This document shows, piece after piece, positions 30,871 to 39,017 of a stretch of DNA of 39,131 nt. How positions within the stretch are numbered: the stretch's first letter is position 1; each line of letters starts with the position of its first letter. The DNA comes from an uncultured Methylibium sp. GTDB taxonomy: Bacteria; Pseudomonadota; Gammaproteobacteria; Burkholderiales; Burkholderiaceae_C. The stretch covers positions 1 to 39,131 of the forward strand of contig NZ_CADEFR010000033.1 of NCBI RefSeq assembly GCF_902826655.1. Direction: 5' to 3'. The position numbers and the translations under genes are program-made. The notes under the pieces are model-generated. The model was not told where the DNA came from, did not search any database, and saw nothing but the letters and a program-made list of their open reading frames with translations.

Positions 30871-31068
30871 TCAGTTGTTGGCCTTGTCCGACTTCGCCGC
30901 CTTGCGGCCCTGTTCGACGCCTGCGTTGAACGCGGCTTCAAGGGCGTCGCGCAGGCACCAAACCGCCACGTCGTGGAAGTCGAGGCTGTCCGACTTGCGG
31001 GTTTCCAGGGTTTCGATGCCCAGCTTGCTTTGCGCGATCTGGGTCAGGAGTTGTTCGAGCTTGCTCAT
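30871..31068 (-). CDS. DUF6900-like small protein
   Basis: 65 aa. MSKLEQLLTQIAQSKLGIET then LETRKSDSLDFHDVAVWCLR and DALEAAFNAGVEQGRKA, which fits DUF6900: two helices joined by a short SLDFHDVAVW turn. ATG 31068 is preceded by AAAGGA. First gene of the leftward cluster, 117 bp from the divergent terminase small-subunit gene. Function unknown. Confidence 0.8.
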   Translation of the reverse strand: MSKLEQLLTQIAQSKLGIETLETRKSDSLDFHDVAVWCLRDALEAAFNAGVEQGRKAAKSDKANN

Positions 31069-31105
31069 TGCTGCGTCCTTTGATGGTGTTGATGACGTCC
31101 GTATG

Positions 31106-31133
31106 AACGCGCTGTTCCAGAGAGAAGCCAAGC
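31106..31133 (-). repeat. Leader repeat, copy C
   Basis: AACGCGCTGTTC (31106-31117), six bases, GAAGCCAAGC (31124-31133), 38 bp upstream of the DUF6900 start. The second hairpin arm is missing here. The peptide frame LGFSLEQRVHT is present but not in frame with DUF6900. Confidence 0.8.
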
Positions 31134-31185
31134 TGATTTCGAGTGAATGACGAACAAATGATTGAAGGGGCAACCGGTTCTCAAA

Positions 31186-31725
31186 ATGGGCATTTCGATT
31201 CGCGCTTACGCCCGTCACCGTGGTGTGACCGACACCGCTGTTCACAAGGCAATTCGCGCAGGTCGGATCACGCCGGAGACTGACGGCACCATTGATGCCG
31301 ACCGTGCTGATCGCGAGTGGGCTCGCAACTCCGATGTGCCGAAGACCGGTACGCGGGCCAAGGCCGCAAAGGTCGCCGTGCCGGAAGGCGGTACCGGTGT
31401 TGGCGGTGATGGGCCTGCGGCCCTACCCACTGGCGGCGCGTCCCTGCTTCAGGCGCGCACGGTCAATGAGGTCGTCAAGGCGCAGACCAACAAGGTGCGT
31501 CTGGCCCGGCTGAAGGGCGAGTTGGTGGATCGGCCGCAGGCCATCGCCCACGTTTTCAAGCTGGCGCGCTCCGAGCGCGATGCGTGGCTGAACTGGCCAG
31601 CGCGCATCTCGGCGCAGATGGCGGCCAAGCTCAATATCGATCCGCACACGATGCACGTCGCCCTGGAGGCGGCGGTACGTGAGCACCTGCAGGAACTGGG
31701 CGAACTGCGGCCCCGGGTGGACTGA
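31186..31725 (+). CDS. Phage terminase small subunit (Nu1-like)
   Basis: 179 aa. An N-terminal HTH, SIRAYARHRGVTDTAVHKAI with RITPETDGTIDADRADREWA, is followed by an Ala/Gly-rich linker and a helical C-terminus (VRLARLKGELVDRPQAIAHV, FKLARSERDAWLNWPARISA). This is the terminase small-subunit pattern of lambda-type phages; it binds the packaging site and recruits the large subunit. ATG 31186 is chosen; an in-frame TTG at 31162 would add eight residues and has a comparable ribosome site. The stop and the next ATG share one base. Confidence 0.85.
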   Translation: MGISIRAYARHRGVTDTAVHKAIRAGRITPETDGTIDADRADREWARNSDVPKTGTRAKAAKVAVPEGGTGVGGDGPAALPTGGASLLQARTVNEVVKAQTNKVRLARLKGELVDRPQAIAHVFKLARSERDAWLNWPARISAQMAAKLNIDPHTMHVALEAAVREHLQELGELRPRVD

Positions 31726-33692
31726 TGCTGGATGTTGAATACGAAGGCGCTGCCGAAATCGAGCGCGCGTGGCGTGAAGGGCTTACGCCCGATCCTCTGC
31801 TCTCGGTGTCCGAATGGTCGGACCGCCACCGGATGCTCTCCAGCAAGGCATCCGCCGAGCCAGGACGCTGGCGCACCAGCCGCACGCCGTACCTGAAGGC
31901 GATCATGGACTGCCTGTCACCGACTTCGCCGGTCGAGCGCGTGGTGTTCATGAAAGCCGCACAGCTCGGTGCGACCGAGATGGGTTCGAACTGGATCGGC
32001 TACGTGATCCACCACGCGCCGGGGCCGATGATGGCGGTATGGCCGACGGTGGATATGGCCAAGCGCAATTCCAAGCAGCGGATCGATCCGTTGATCGAGG
32101 AGTCGGCGGCGCTGAGCGAACTGATCTCCCCGGCACGGTCACGCGACTCGGGCAACACCATCCTGGCCAAGGAGTTCCGGGGCGGTGTTCTGGTGATGAC
32201 CGGGGCCAACAGCGCGGTCGGACTGCGCTCGATGCCGGTGCGGTATCTGTTCCTCGACGAGGTAGACGGCTATCCACTGGACGTCGAGGGCGAAGGCGAT
32301 GCGATCTCGCTGGCGGAGGCGCGCACGCGAACTTTCGCTCGGCGCAAGATCTTCATCGTGTCGACGCCGACGATCTCGGGGGCGTCGGCCATTGAGCGCG
32401 AGTACGAAGCCAGTGACCAGCGCCGCTACTTCGTGCCGTGCCCACATTGCTCGCATCGACAGTGGCTGCGCTTCGAGCAGTTGCGATGGGAGAAGGGTCA
32501 ACCGGACACGGCGGCGTACATCTGCGAATCGTGCGACGAGTCGATTGCCGAGCACCACAAGACCTGGATGCTGGAGCACGGCGAATGGCGCGCGATGATC
32601 AGCGACGGCACCGGCAAGACGGCGGGGTTTCACCTGTCGTCGCTTTACAGCCCGGTGGGCTGGCGCGGTTGGCGCGACATTGCCGCCGCGTGGGAAAGCT
32701 CGGTGAACAAGGAATCGGGGTCGGCGGCCGCCATCAAGACCTTCAAGAACACCGAGCTGGGTGAGACCTGGGTCGAGGAAGGCGAAGCGCCCGACTGGCA
32801 ACGGCTGGTCGAGCGCCGCGAGGAATACCGGATCGGCACGGTGCCACCGGGTGGATTGCTCCTGGTGGGCGCTGCCGACGTGCAGAAGGATCGCATCGAG
32901 GCATCGATCTGGGCGTTTGGGCGCGGCAAGGAATCCTGGCTGGTCGAACACCGCGTGCTGATGGGCGACACCGCCCGCGACGCAGTGTGGAAGCGACTGG
33001 CCGAGTTGCTTGCCGAAAACTGGACGCACGCCTCGGGCGCGGCGATGCCGCTGGCCCGTTTCGCCCTTGACACCGGCTTTGCGACGCAGGAGGCCTACGC
33101 CTTTGTGCGTGCCTGCCGTGACCCGCGCGTGATGCCGGTCAAAGGGGTGCCGCGCGGCGCAGCCCTGATCGGCACGCCGACGGCCATCGATGTTTCGCAA
33201 GGCGGCAAGAAGCTGCGCCGGGGCATCAAGGTGTTCTCGGTGGCGGTCGGCATCGCCAAGTTGGAGTTCTACAACAACCTGCGCAAGGGCGCGGACGTCA
33301 GCGAGGACGGCGTGACCACCGTCTACCCGACGGGGTTCGTCCACCTGCCAAAGATCGACGCCGAGTTCATCCAGCAGCTCTGCGCCGAACAGTTGATTAC
33401 CCGCCGCGACCGCAACGGCTTCCCGGTGCGCGAGTGGCAAAAGATGCGCGAGCGCAATGAAGCGCTCGACTGCTACGTGTACGCCCGGGCGGCCGCATCG
33501 GCGGCGGGCCTGGATCGCTTCGAGGAACGCCACTGGCGCGAACTGGAGCGCCAACTCGGGATGGAACGGCCACCGGATGAGCCACCCCCGATTCAAGCAT
33601 TCGACCCAGACGAGGCCACCCAACGAGGTGGCCTTTCTGTTTCTGCAACCCCATCACGGCGGCGGGTCATCCGAAGCCGCTGGCTTCGCTGA
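31725..33692 (+). CDS. Phage terminase large subunit (GpA family)
   Basis: 655 aa. ATPase domain: FMKAAQLGATEMGSN (Walker A variant, about 77-85), MMAVWPTVDMAKRNSKQRID, and Walker B YLFLDEVDGYP (about 174-184). A zinc-like CPHCSHRQW and CESCDES pair lies near 240-275. The nuclease domain has LLLVGAADVQKDRIEASIWA with its catalytic Asp and ALDTGFATQEAYAFVR. It cuts concatemers at cos and pumps DNA into the head. The C-terminus RRRVIRSRWLR is typical of the family. The sequence near its 3' end (33613-33640) also forms a terminator-like hairpin. Confidence 0.95.
   Translation: MLDVEYEGAAEIERAWREGLTPDPLLSVSEWSDRHRMLSSKASAEPGRWRTSRTPYLKAIMDCLSPTSPVERVVFMKAAQLGATEMGSNWIGYVIHHAPGPMMAVWPTVDMAKRNSKQRIDPLIEESAALSELISPARSRDSGNTILAKEFRGGVLVMTGANSAVGLRSMPVRYLFLDEVDGYPLDVEGEGDAISLAEARTRTFARRKIFIVSTPTISGASAIEREYEASDQRRYFVPCPHCSHRQWLRFEQLRWEKGQPDTAAYICESCDESIAEHHKTWMLEHGEWRAMISDGTGKTAGFHLSSLYSPVGWRGWRDIAAAWESSVNKESGSAAAIKTFKNTELGETWVEEGEAPDWQRLVERREEYRIGTVPPGGLLLVGAADVQKDRIEASIWAFGRGKESWLVEHRVLMGDTARDAVWKRLAELLAENWTHASGAAMPLARFALDTGFATQEAYAFVRACRDPRVMPVKGVPRGAALIGTPTAIDVSQGGKKLRRGIKVFSVAVGIAKLEFYNNLRKGADVSEDGVTTVYPTGFVHLPKIDAEFIQQLCAEQLITRRDRNGFPVREWQKMRERNEALDCYVYARAAASAAGLDRFEERHWRELERQLGMERPPDEPPPIQAFDPDEATQRGGLSVSATPSRRRVIRSRWLR
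33613..33640 (+). terminator. Terminator-like hairpin inside the 3' end of the terminase gene
   Basis: AGGCCACC (33613-33620) pairs with GGTGGCCT (33627-33634) around CAACGA, followed by TTCTGTTT. It lies 58-80 bp before the terminase stop, so it could partly reduce transcription of the head genes. The T-run is imperfect. Confidence 0.4.
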
Positions 33693-33728
33693 TCCCCGCT
33701 GGCTGTCCTGATTTTCAGAGGAGTTTTC

Positions 33729-34220
33729 ATGAGTCTTGCCACCCGTATCGAGAGCCTGGTCATCCGGGTCGCCCAGGAGTTCAACGACGTCCGGGCGACG
33801 GCGGGCAATCTCGCTGGCCTGTCCACCACCGACAAGTCGAGTCTGGTCGCGGCGATCAACGAACTGAAGGCGGCGGTGCTGTCCGCCACCGCCATCGACG
33901 ACAGCCAGATCGCCACCTCCAGCACCTACTCGTCGAACAAGATCGTGTCGCTGCTCGACGCGCTCAAGGCCGACATTTTGGGTGGCGCGGACGCCGCCTA
34001 CGACACCCTGGTGGAAATCCAGCAGTTGCTGCAGAACGGCACCACGGGACTGGATGCGCTTCTGGCCGCAGTCAATCTGCGCGTGCGTTTCGACGCGGCG
34101 CAGACCCTGACGGTGGCCGAGCAACTGCAGGCCCGCACCAACATCGGTGCGGTGGCGGCCAGCGATGTCGGGAACACCGATACCGACTTCGTCGTGATCT
34201 TTGACGGAGCGCTGGCCTGA
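33729..34220 (+). CDS. Fibre-like phage protein 1
   Basis: 163 aa. The N-terminus MSLATRIESLVIRVAQEFND, the helical LSTTDKSSLVAAINELKAAV, SSTYSSNKIVSLLDALKADI and NGTTGLDALLAAVNLRVRFD, TLTVAEQLQARTNIGAV resemble the coiled shaft of phage tail or head fibres. In most lambda-like phages such proteins lie after the tail genes, not between terminase and gpW. GAGGAG precedes the ATG. The stop overlaps the next start (TGATG). It may form a head or neck fibre together with the next protein. Confidence 0.7.
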   Translation: MSLATRIESLVIRVAQEFNDVRATAGNLAGLSTTDKSSLVAAINELKAAVLSATAIDDSQIATSSTYSSNKIVSLLDALKADILGGADAAYDTLVEIQQLLQNGTTGLDALLAAVNLRVRFDAAQTLTVAEQLQARTNIGAVAASDVGNTDTDFVVIFDGALA

Positions 34221-34612
34221 TGAGCCTCGCGTCCAGCATTGGCGCACTGGCGGCGCGCATTGGTTTCGAGGTCAAGACCAAGATCGACGCCACGCATCCA
34301 GGCCTCGCCCGGGTGTGGGTCAGCTTCGGCTACGTGGGCGGTCAGGTCGTGATCGCCAGTGCGCGCAATGTGGCCAGCGTCGTGCGCACGGCGGCGGGCC
34401 GGTACCGCGTGCATTTCGCCGTGGCGATGCCGGATGCGAACTACTGCTGGACGGCGCTCGCCCGCAGCAGCACCAACACCGGTCAGCAGCGCGTAGCCGT
34501 CGTGCGCGCCAGCTCCGACCTAAAGACGGCCCAGTACGTCGACATCTCCTGCGCGACGACCGCAGCGTCGTTCGACGACTCCTCCGAAATCAATCTCGTG
34601 GTGTACCGCTGA
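34220..34612 (+). CDS. Fibre-like phage protein 2
   Basis: 130 aa. The N-terminus MSLASSIGALAARIGFEVKT is similar to the start of the previous protein (MSLATRIESLVIRVAQEFND), suggesting a shared attachment segment. The C-terminal part is beta-rich (VWVSFGYVGGQVVIASARNV, YRVHFAVAMPDANYCWTALA, YVDISCATTAASF), similar to the tip domains of tail fibres. The start shares a base with the previous stop; the end shares one with gpW. Virion attachment or host-surface contact is inferred. Confidence 0.7.
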   Translation: MSLASSIGALAARIGFEVKTKIDATHPGLARVWVSFGYVGGQVVIASARNVASVVRTAAGRYRVHFAVAMPDANYCWTALARSSTNTGQQRVAVVRASSDLKTAQYVDISCATTAASFDDSSEINLVVYR

Positions 34613-34833
34613 TGGCCTACACAGAAGTCCAACTCCAGGCGCTGGAATCCGCGCTCGCCAAGGGCGAACACCGCGTCACCTTCGGCGACAAGACAGTCGA
34701 GTACCGCTCGGTCGATGACCTGAAGGCCGCGATTCGCGAGGTCAAGCGCGGCCTGTTGCAGCAGGCAGCCGAAACCGGCCTCTTGCCTGGCGCACCGCGC
34801 CAGATCCGGGTCACGACCTCGAAGGGGTTCTGA
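34612..34833 (+). CDS. Head-tail joining protein, gpW family
   Basis: 73 aa, matching the size of lambda gpW (68). VQLQALESALAKGEHRVTFG, DKTVEYRSVDDLKAAIREVK is the gpW alpha/beta pattern with two helices flanking a beta hairpin. It sits at the head-tail connector and is needed before the tail is joined. The start and end each share one base with the neighbouring genes, the usual lambda order gpA-gpW-gpB. Confidence 0.92.
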   Translation: MAYTEVQLQALESALAKGEHRVTFGDKTVEYRSVDDLKAAIREVKRGLLQQAAETGLLPGAPRQIRVTTSKGF

Positions 34834-36344
34834 TGGCTTGGTATTCCAAGATTCGAAGCCTCTTCGGTCAGTCTCCGGTTCACGAAGCGGCGGGCCGTGG
34901 CCGTCGCTCGCTGGCGTGGATGCCCGGCAACCCCGGCGCGGTCGCGGCAATGCTGGCGACCAATGCCGAACTGCGTGGCAAGAGCCGTGACCTCGTGCGC
35001 CGCAATGCCTGGGCGCAGGCCGGTATCGAAGCCTTCGTCGCCAACGCGGTCGGCACCGGCATCAAGCCCCAGAGCCTGTCGCCCGACGAGGCGTTCAAGG
35101 CTGAAGTGCAGGCGCTGTGGCGCGACTGGACGGCGGAGGCCGACGCCGCCGGGCAGACCGACTTCTACGGCCTGCAAGCCTTGGCCTGCCGCGCGATGCT
35201 CGAAGGCGGCGAATGCCTGATCCGCCTGCGGCCACGCCGTCCGGAAGATGGGCTGGTGGTGCCCCTGCAGCTCCAGTTGCTGGAGCCCGAGCACCTGCCG
35301 ATCCATCTGAACACCGATCTGCCCTCGGGCAACGTGGTGCGCTCCGGAATCGAGTTCGACAGCCTCGGTCGCCGCGTGGCCTACCACCTGTACCGCTCGC
35401 ACCCCGAAGACGGGCGACTGGCCCCGATGTCGGGCCAGGGTGGCATGGACACGGTGCGCATCGATGCAAAGGAAATCATCCACCTGTTCCGTGTGCTGCG
35501 TCCGGGCCAGATCCGAGGTGAGCCGTGGTTGTCGCGGGCCCTGGTCAAGCTCAACGAGCTCGACCAGTATGACGACGCCGAGTTGGTGCGCAAAAAAACC
35601 GCTGCGATGTTCGCCGGGTTCGTGACCCGCCAGAACCCAGAGGACAACCTGATGGGGGAAGGCGCTGCCGACAGCGATGGCATCGCGCTGGCCGGGCTGG
35701 AGCCGGGAACACTGCAGATTCTGGAGCCCGGCGAGGACATCAAGTTCTCCGACCCGGCCGACGTCGGCGGCTCGTATGGCGAGTTCCTGCGCACGCAGTT
35801 CCGGGCCGTCGCCGCAGCCATCGGCATCACCTACGAGCAACTGACCGGCGATCTGACGGGCGTGAACTACTCGTCCATCCGAGCCGGGATGCTGGAGTTT
35901 CGGCGTCGGTGCGAGATGGTGCAGCACGGCGTGCTGGTACATCAGATGTGCCGCCCGGTCTGGGCCGCCTGGATGAAGCAGGCCGTGCTCGCTGGTGCGC
36001 TCGAAGCGCCGGGCTTCGCGCGTGGCGGGACGGCGCGTCGCCGCCAGTACCTGCAGGTGAAGTGGATTCCCCAGGGCTGGCAGTGGGTCGATCCGGAGAA
36101 GGAATTCAAGGCGATGTTGCTGGCCATCCGCGCGGGCCTGATGAGCCGCTCGGAAGCCATCTCGGCCAATGGGTACGACGCCGAAGACGTCGACCGCGAG
36201 ATTGCGGCCGACAACCAGCGCGCCGACGACCTCGGCTTGATCTTCGACTCCGACCCTCGCTACACGTCCAAAGACGGCGGCAGCGCCGAACCCAACCGCA
36301 GCGCCAACGCGCCGGACATCACCGGCAGCCAAACGTCTTCCTGA
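34833..36344 (+). CDS. Phage portal protein, lambda family
   Basis: 503 aa. WMPGNPGAVAAMLATNAELR, DLVRRNAWAQAGIEAFVANA, VGTGIKPQS near the N-terminus; IDAKEIIHLFRVLRPGQIRG, EPWLSRALVKLNELDQYDDA in the middle; AIGITYEQLTGDLTGVNYSS and EFRRRCEMVQ later: the lambda gpB pattern. The dodecameric portal ring is the DNA entry point. The C-terminal tail is Ser/Asn-rich. 33 bp separate it from the protease gene. Confidence 0.95.
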   Translation: MAWYSKIRSLFGQSPVHEAAGRGRRSLAWMPGNPGAVAAMLATNAELRGKSRDLVRRNAWAQAGIEAFVANAVGTGIKPQSLSPDEAFKAEVQALWRDWTAEADAAGQTDFYGLQALACRAMLEGGECLIRLRPRRPEDGLVVPLQLQLLEPEHLPIHLNTDLPSGNVVRSGIEFDSLGRRVAYHLYRSHPEDGRLAPMSGQGGMDTVRIDAKEIIHLFRVLRPGQIRGEPWLSRALVKLNELDQYDDAELVRKKTAAMFAGFVTRQNPEDNLMGEGAADSDGIALAGLEPGTLQILEPGEDIKFSDPADVGGSYGEFLRTQFRAVAAAIGITYEQLTGDLTGVNYSSIRAGMLEFRRRCEMVQHGVLVHQMCRPVWAAWMKQAVLAGALEAPGFARGGTARRRQYLQVKWIPQGWQWVDPEKEFKAMLLAIRAGLMSRSEAISANGYDAEDVDREIAADNQRADDLGLIFDSDPRYTSKDGGSAEPNRSANAPDITGSQTSS

Positions 36345-36377
36345 ACGGCTGCCAGACCGCCTTCCACAAGGATTCCC

Positions 36378-37631
36378 ATGACCGTGCTACCTCATCTGGC
36401 GGCGCGCCTGTTCGGCGTGCCGCTGGCGATCCATCGCCCGAAACTCGATGTCATCCTTTCGGTGCTCGGTGCGCGCATCGGCCTCGCCGACCTCGCCGCG
36501 CCCGTGGGTTACACGCCTGCGGCCCGCGCGCCCGGGCCTCCGAGCGGCAAGGTCGCAGTCATCCCGATCCACGGCACGCTGGTGCGCCGAACCTCGGGCA
36601 TCGAAGCCGAATCGGGCCTCGCCAGCTACACCGGCATCGCCGCGCAACTGGATGCGGCGCTGGCCAGCCCTGAGATCGCCGCGATCCTGCTCGACATCGA
36701 TTCGCCGGGTGGCGAGTCGGGCGGCGTGTTCGATCTGGCTGACCGCATCCGCGCGGCGTCGGAAGTGAAGCCCGTCTGGGCCGTGGCCAACGACATGGCG
36801 TTCTCTGCAGCCTATGCGCTGGCGTCAGCCGCCACCCGCGTGTTTGTCGCGCGAACCGGAGGCGTCGGCTCGATCGGCGTCATCGCCATGCACGTCGATC
36901 AGTCGGTGAAGGACGCCCAGGACGGCGTTCGCTACACCGCCGTGTTCGCGGGCGAACGCAAGAACGACCTCAACCCGCACGAACCGATCTCCAACGAAGC
37001 CCACGTCGTCCTCAAGGCCGAGGTGGACCGCATCTATGACCTGTTCGTCGAGACGGTCGCGCGCCATCGCGGCCTCGATGCGGACACCGTGCGCGCCACG
37101 GAAGCGGGTCTGTTCTTCGGCCCGGATGCCGTCGCCACCGGTCTTGCCGATGCCGTCGGCAGTCTCGACGACGCGCTCACGCAACTCACGCAATCGCTTT
37201 CCCCACTCCCGACTCAGGTGGCTCCGGCCAGCCAAGCGGGCTTTCTTCGCAACCACCAGATGGAGTCTTCCATGAATGATCGAACCGACCCCGCTGCTCC
37301 TGATCGGCCTCTTGCTGATCCTGCTGGCAGTCATCCTCAACCGTCCGCCACCGCCACCGCCACCGCGCTGAGCGTGGCGGACGCCGTCGAAATCGCCCAG
37401 ACCTGCACGCTGGCCGGGCGCACTGACCTGATCGCTGGCTTTCTCGAAGCCCAGTCCTCGCCCGCCAAGGTGCGCAGCCAACTGCTCTCAGCACAGGCCG
37501 AAGCCAGTCCCGAAATCACCAGCCTGATCCGACCCGATTCGGCGGCCGATGCTGCGCGTATTTCCGCCACCAGTCCGCTGATCGACGCCGCCAAGCGGAT
37601 CGCGGCGCAATCCACCAAGAAGGAGATCTGA
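36378..37631 (+). CDS. S49 (SppA-like) head maturation protease with scaffold domain
   Basis: 417 aa. VIPIHGTLVRR, LLDIDSPGGESGGVFDLADR and WAVANDMAFSAAYALASAAT with nucleophile Ser143, plus the general base Lys195 (GERKNDLNP), form the Ser-Lys dyad of S49 peptidases, as in lambda gpC. Residues of about 285-417 are Ala/Pro-rich then helical and correspond to the scaffold part, which also has its own start (MNDRTD, residue 299). It processes portal and scaffold during head assembly. AAGGATTCCC precedes the ATG. Confidence 0.93.
   Translation: MTVLPHLAARLFGVPLAIHRPKLDVILSVLGARIGLADLAAPVGYTPAARAPGPPSGKVAVIPIHGTLVRRTSGIEAESGLASYTGIAAQLDAALASPEIAAILLDIDSPGGESGGVFDLADRIRAASEVKPVWAVANDMAFSAAYALASAATRVFVARTGGVGSIGVIAMHVDQSVKDAQDGVRYTAVFAGERKNDLNPHEPISNEAHVVLKAEVDRIYDLFVETVARHRGLDADTVRATEAGLFFGPDAVATGLADAVGSLDDALTQLTQSLSPLPTQVAPASQAGFLRNHQMESSMNDRTDPAAPDRPLADPAGSHPQPSATATATALSVADAVEIAQTCTLAGRTDLIAGFLEAQSSPAKVRSQLLSAQAEASPEITSLIRPDSAADAARISATSPLIDAAKRIAAQSTKKEI
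37272..37631 (+). CDS. Nested scaffold protein start (Nu3-like)
   Basis: Within the protease gene, ATG 37272 is in frame and has GGAG (37262-37265) six bases upstream, giving a 119-aa protein from MNDRTDPAAPDRPLADPAGS to the shared C-terminus KRIAAQSTKKEI. In lambda the C gene contains the in-frame scaffold gene Nu3 in the same position. The internal ribosome site and the domain boundary here match that arrangement; the product is inferred. Confidence 0.7.
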   Translation: MNDRTDPAAPDRPLADPAGSHPQPSATATATALSVADAVEIAQTCTLAGRTDLIAGFLEAQSSPAKVRSQLLSAQAEASPEITSLIRPDSAADAARISATSPLIDAAKRIAAQSTKKEI

Positions 37632-37632
37632 G

Positions 37633-38010
37633 ATGCCCGCTCTTGCCGAACTTCTGAACCTGGGCGACCTGCTCAAGTACGAAGCCTCAAACCTTTACTC
37701 GCGCGACCGTGTCACCGTCGCATCGGGCCAGAACCTGCCGCTGGGCACGGTCGTCGGCCTCGTTACCGCCACCGGGAAGTTCAAACAGATCGACCCTTCC
37801 GCCGAGGATGGCTCGCAGGTCGCCGCTGGCGTGCTGCTGCAGACCTGCGACGCCACCTTGATCGACCGCGATGACGGTCTCGTCGTTGCGCGCCACGCCA
37901 TCGTCGCCCACCACGCGCTCGCGTGGCCCGACGCCATCACCACCGCCGAAAAACTCACCGCCATTGCGCAGCTCAAGGCGCTGGGCGTGCTCGTCCGCCA
38001 AGGAGCTTGA
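37633..38010 (+). CDS. Head decoration protein, gpD family
   Basis: 125 aa. LNLGDLLKYEASNLYSRDRV, TVASGQNLPLGTVVGLVT and a C-terminal beta segment, AGVLLQTCDATLIDRDDGLV, fit the lambda gpD trimer fold, which clamps the expanded capsid. AAGGAGATCTGAG precedes the ATG by the usual distance, and only one base separates it from the protease stop. Confidence 0.9.
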   Translation: MPALAELLNLGDLLKYEASNLYSRDRVTVASGQNLPLGTVVGLVTATGKFKQIDPSAEDGSQVAAGVLLQTCDATLIDRDDGLVVARHAIVAHHALAWPDAITTAEKLTAIAQLKALGVLVRQGA

Positions 38011-38012
38011 CC

Positions 38013-39017
38013 ATGAACAACCCCTTCAGCAATCCCGCCTTTTCGATGACGGCGCTGACCGCTGCCATCAACATCCTGCCCAACCGGTACGGGCGTCTGG
38101 AAGAACTGAACCTGATGCCGTCCAAGCCGGTACGTCAGCGCCAGATCGTCGTCGAGGAAATGAACGGCGTGCTCAACCTGCTGCCCACGCTGCCGCCGGG
38201 TTCGCCTGGCACGGTCGGCGTGCGCGGCAAGCGTAAGCTGCGCTCCTTCGTGGTGCCGCACATTCCGCACGACGACGTCGTGCTGCCCGAAGAAGTGCAA
38301 GGCATCCGCGCCTTCGGTTCGGAAACGGAAACCGAGACGGTCGCGGGCGTGATCGCACGCCATTTGGAAACCATGCGCAACAAGCATGCGATCACGCTGG
38401 AGCACCTGCGCATGGGCGCACTCAAGGGCGTGATCCTCGACGCGGACGGCTCGGTGCTCTACGACCTGTTCGATGCCTTCGATATCACCCAACAGGCGGT
38501 GGCCTTCGAGCTGGGCACGGCAGGCACCAACGTCAAGGCCAAATGCACCACGGTGCTGGCAACCATCGAGGAGAACCTCAAAGGCGAGTTCATGAACGGC
38601 GTCCACTGCCTGTGCTCACCGGAGTTCTTCGCCGCGCTCACCGGTCATGCCAAGGTCGAGAAGGCCTTCGAGAACTGGCAGAACGGGGCCATCCTCATCA
38701 ACGACGTGCGTCGCGGCTTCACCTACGGCGGGATTACTTTCGAGGAGTACCGGGGGCAGGCCACCGATGCCAGCGGCACTGCCCGCCGCTTCATCGCCGC
38801 TGGCGAGGCCCATGCCTTCCCGTTGGGCACCATCGACACCTTCGGCACCTACTTCGCACCGGCGGACTTCAACGAGACCGTCAACACGGTCGGCCAGCCG
38901 CTGTACGCCAAGCAGGAGCCGCGCAAGTTCGACCGGGGCACCGACCTGCACACGCAGTCCAATCCGCTGCCGATGTGCCATCGCCCTGGGGTGCTGGTGA
39001 AGCTGACGGTGGCGTGA
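38013..39017 (+). CDS. Major capsid protein, gpE family
   Basis: 334 aa. FSMTALTAAINILPNRYGRL, EELNLMPSKPVRQRQIVVEE and HIPHDDVVLPEEVQGIRAFG, then a C-terminal TFGTYFAPADFNETVNTVGQ and YAKQEPRKFDRGTDLHTQSN PLP, are typical of lambda-type major capsid E (HK97 fold). The length is close to lambda gpE (341). ATG 38013 has AAGGAG 9 nt upstream; the longer open frame upstream overlaps gpD and is not used. The stop overlaps the next GTG. Confidence 0.95.
   Translation: MNNPFSNPAFSMTALTAAINILPNRYGRLEELNLMPSKPVRQRQIVVEEMNGVLNLLPTLPPGSPGTVGVRGKRKLRSFVVPHIPHDDVVLPEEVQGIRAFGSETETETVAGVIARHLETMRNKHAITLEHLRMGALKGVILDADGSVLYDLFDAFDITQQAVAFELGTAGTNVKAKCTTVLATIEENLKGEFMNGVHCLCSPEFFAALTGHAKVEKAFENWQNGAILINDVRRGFTYGGITFEEYRGQATDASGTARRFIAAGEAHAFPLGTIDTFGTYFAPADFNETVNTVGQPLYAKQEPRKFDRGTDLHTQSNPLPMCHRPGVLVKLTVA

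Noticed and set aside
32139-33623. 494-aa minus-strand frame opposite terminase
   Set aside because: Shadow of the terminase gene; no motifs.
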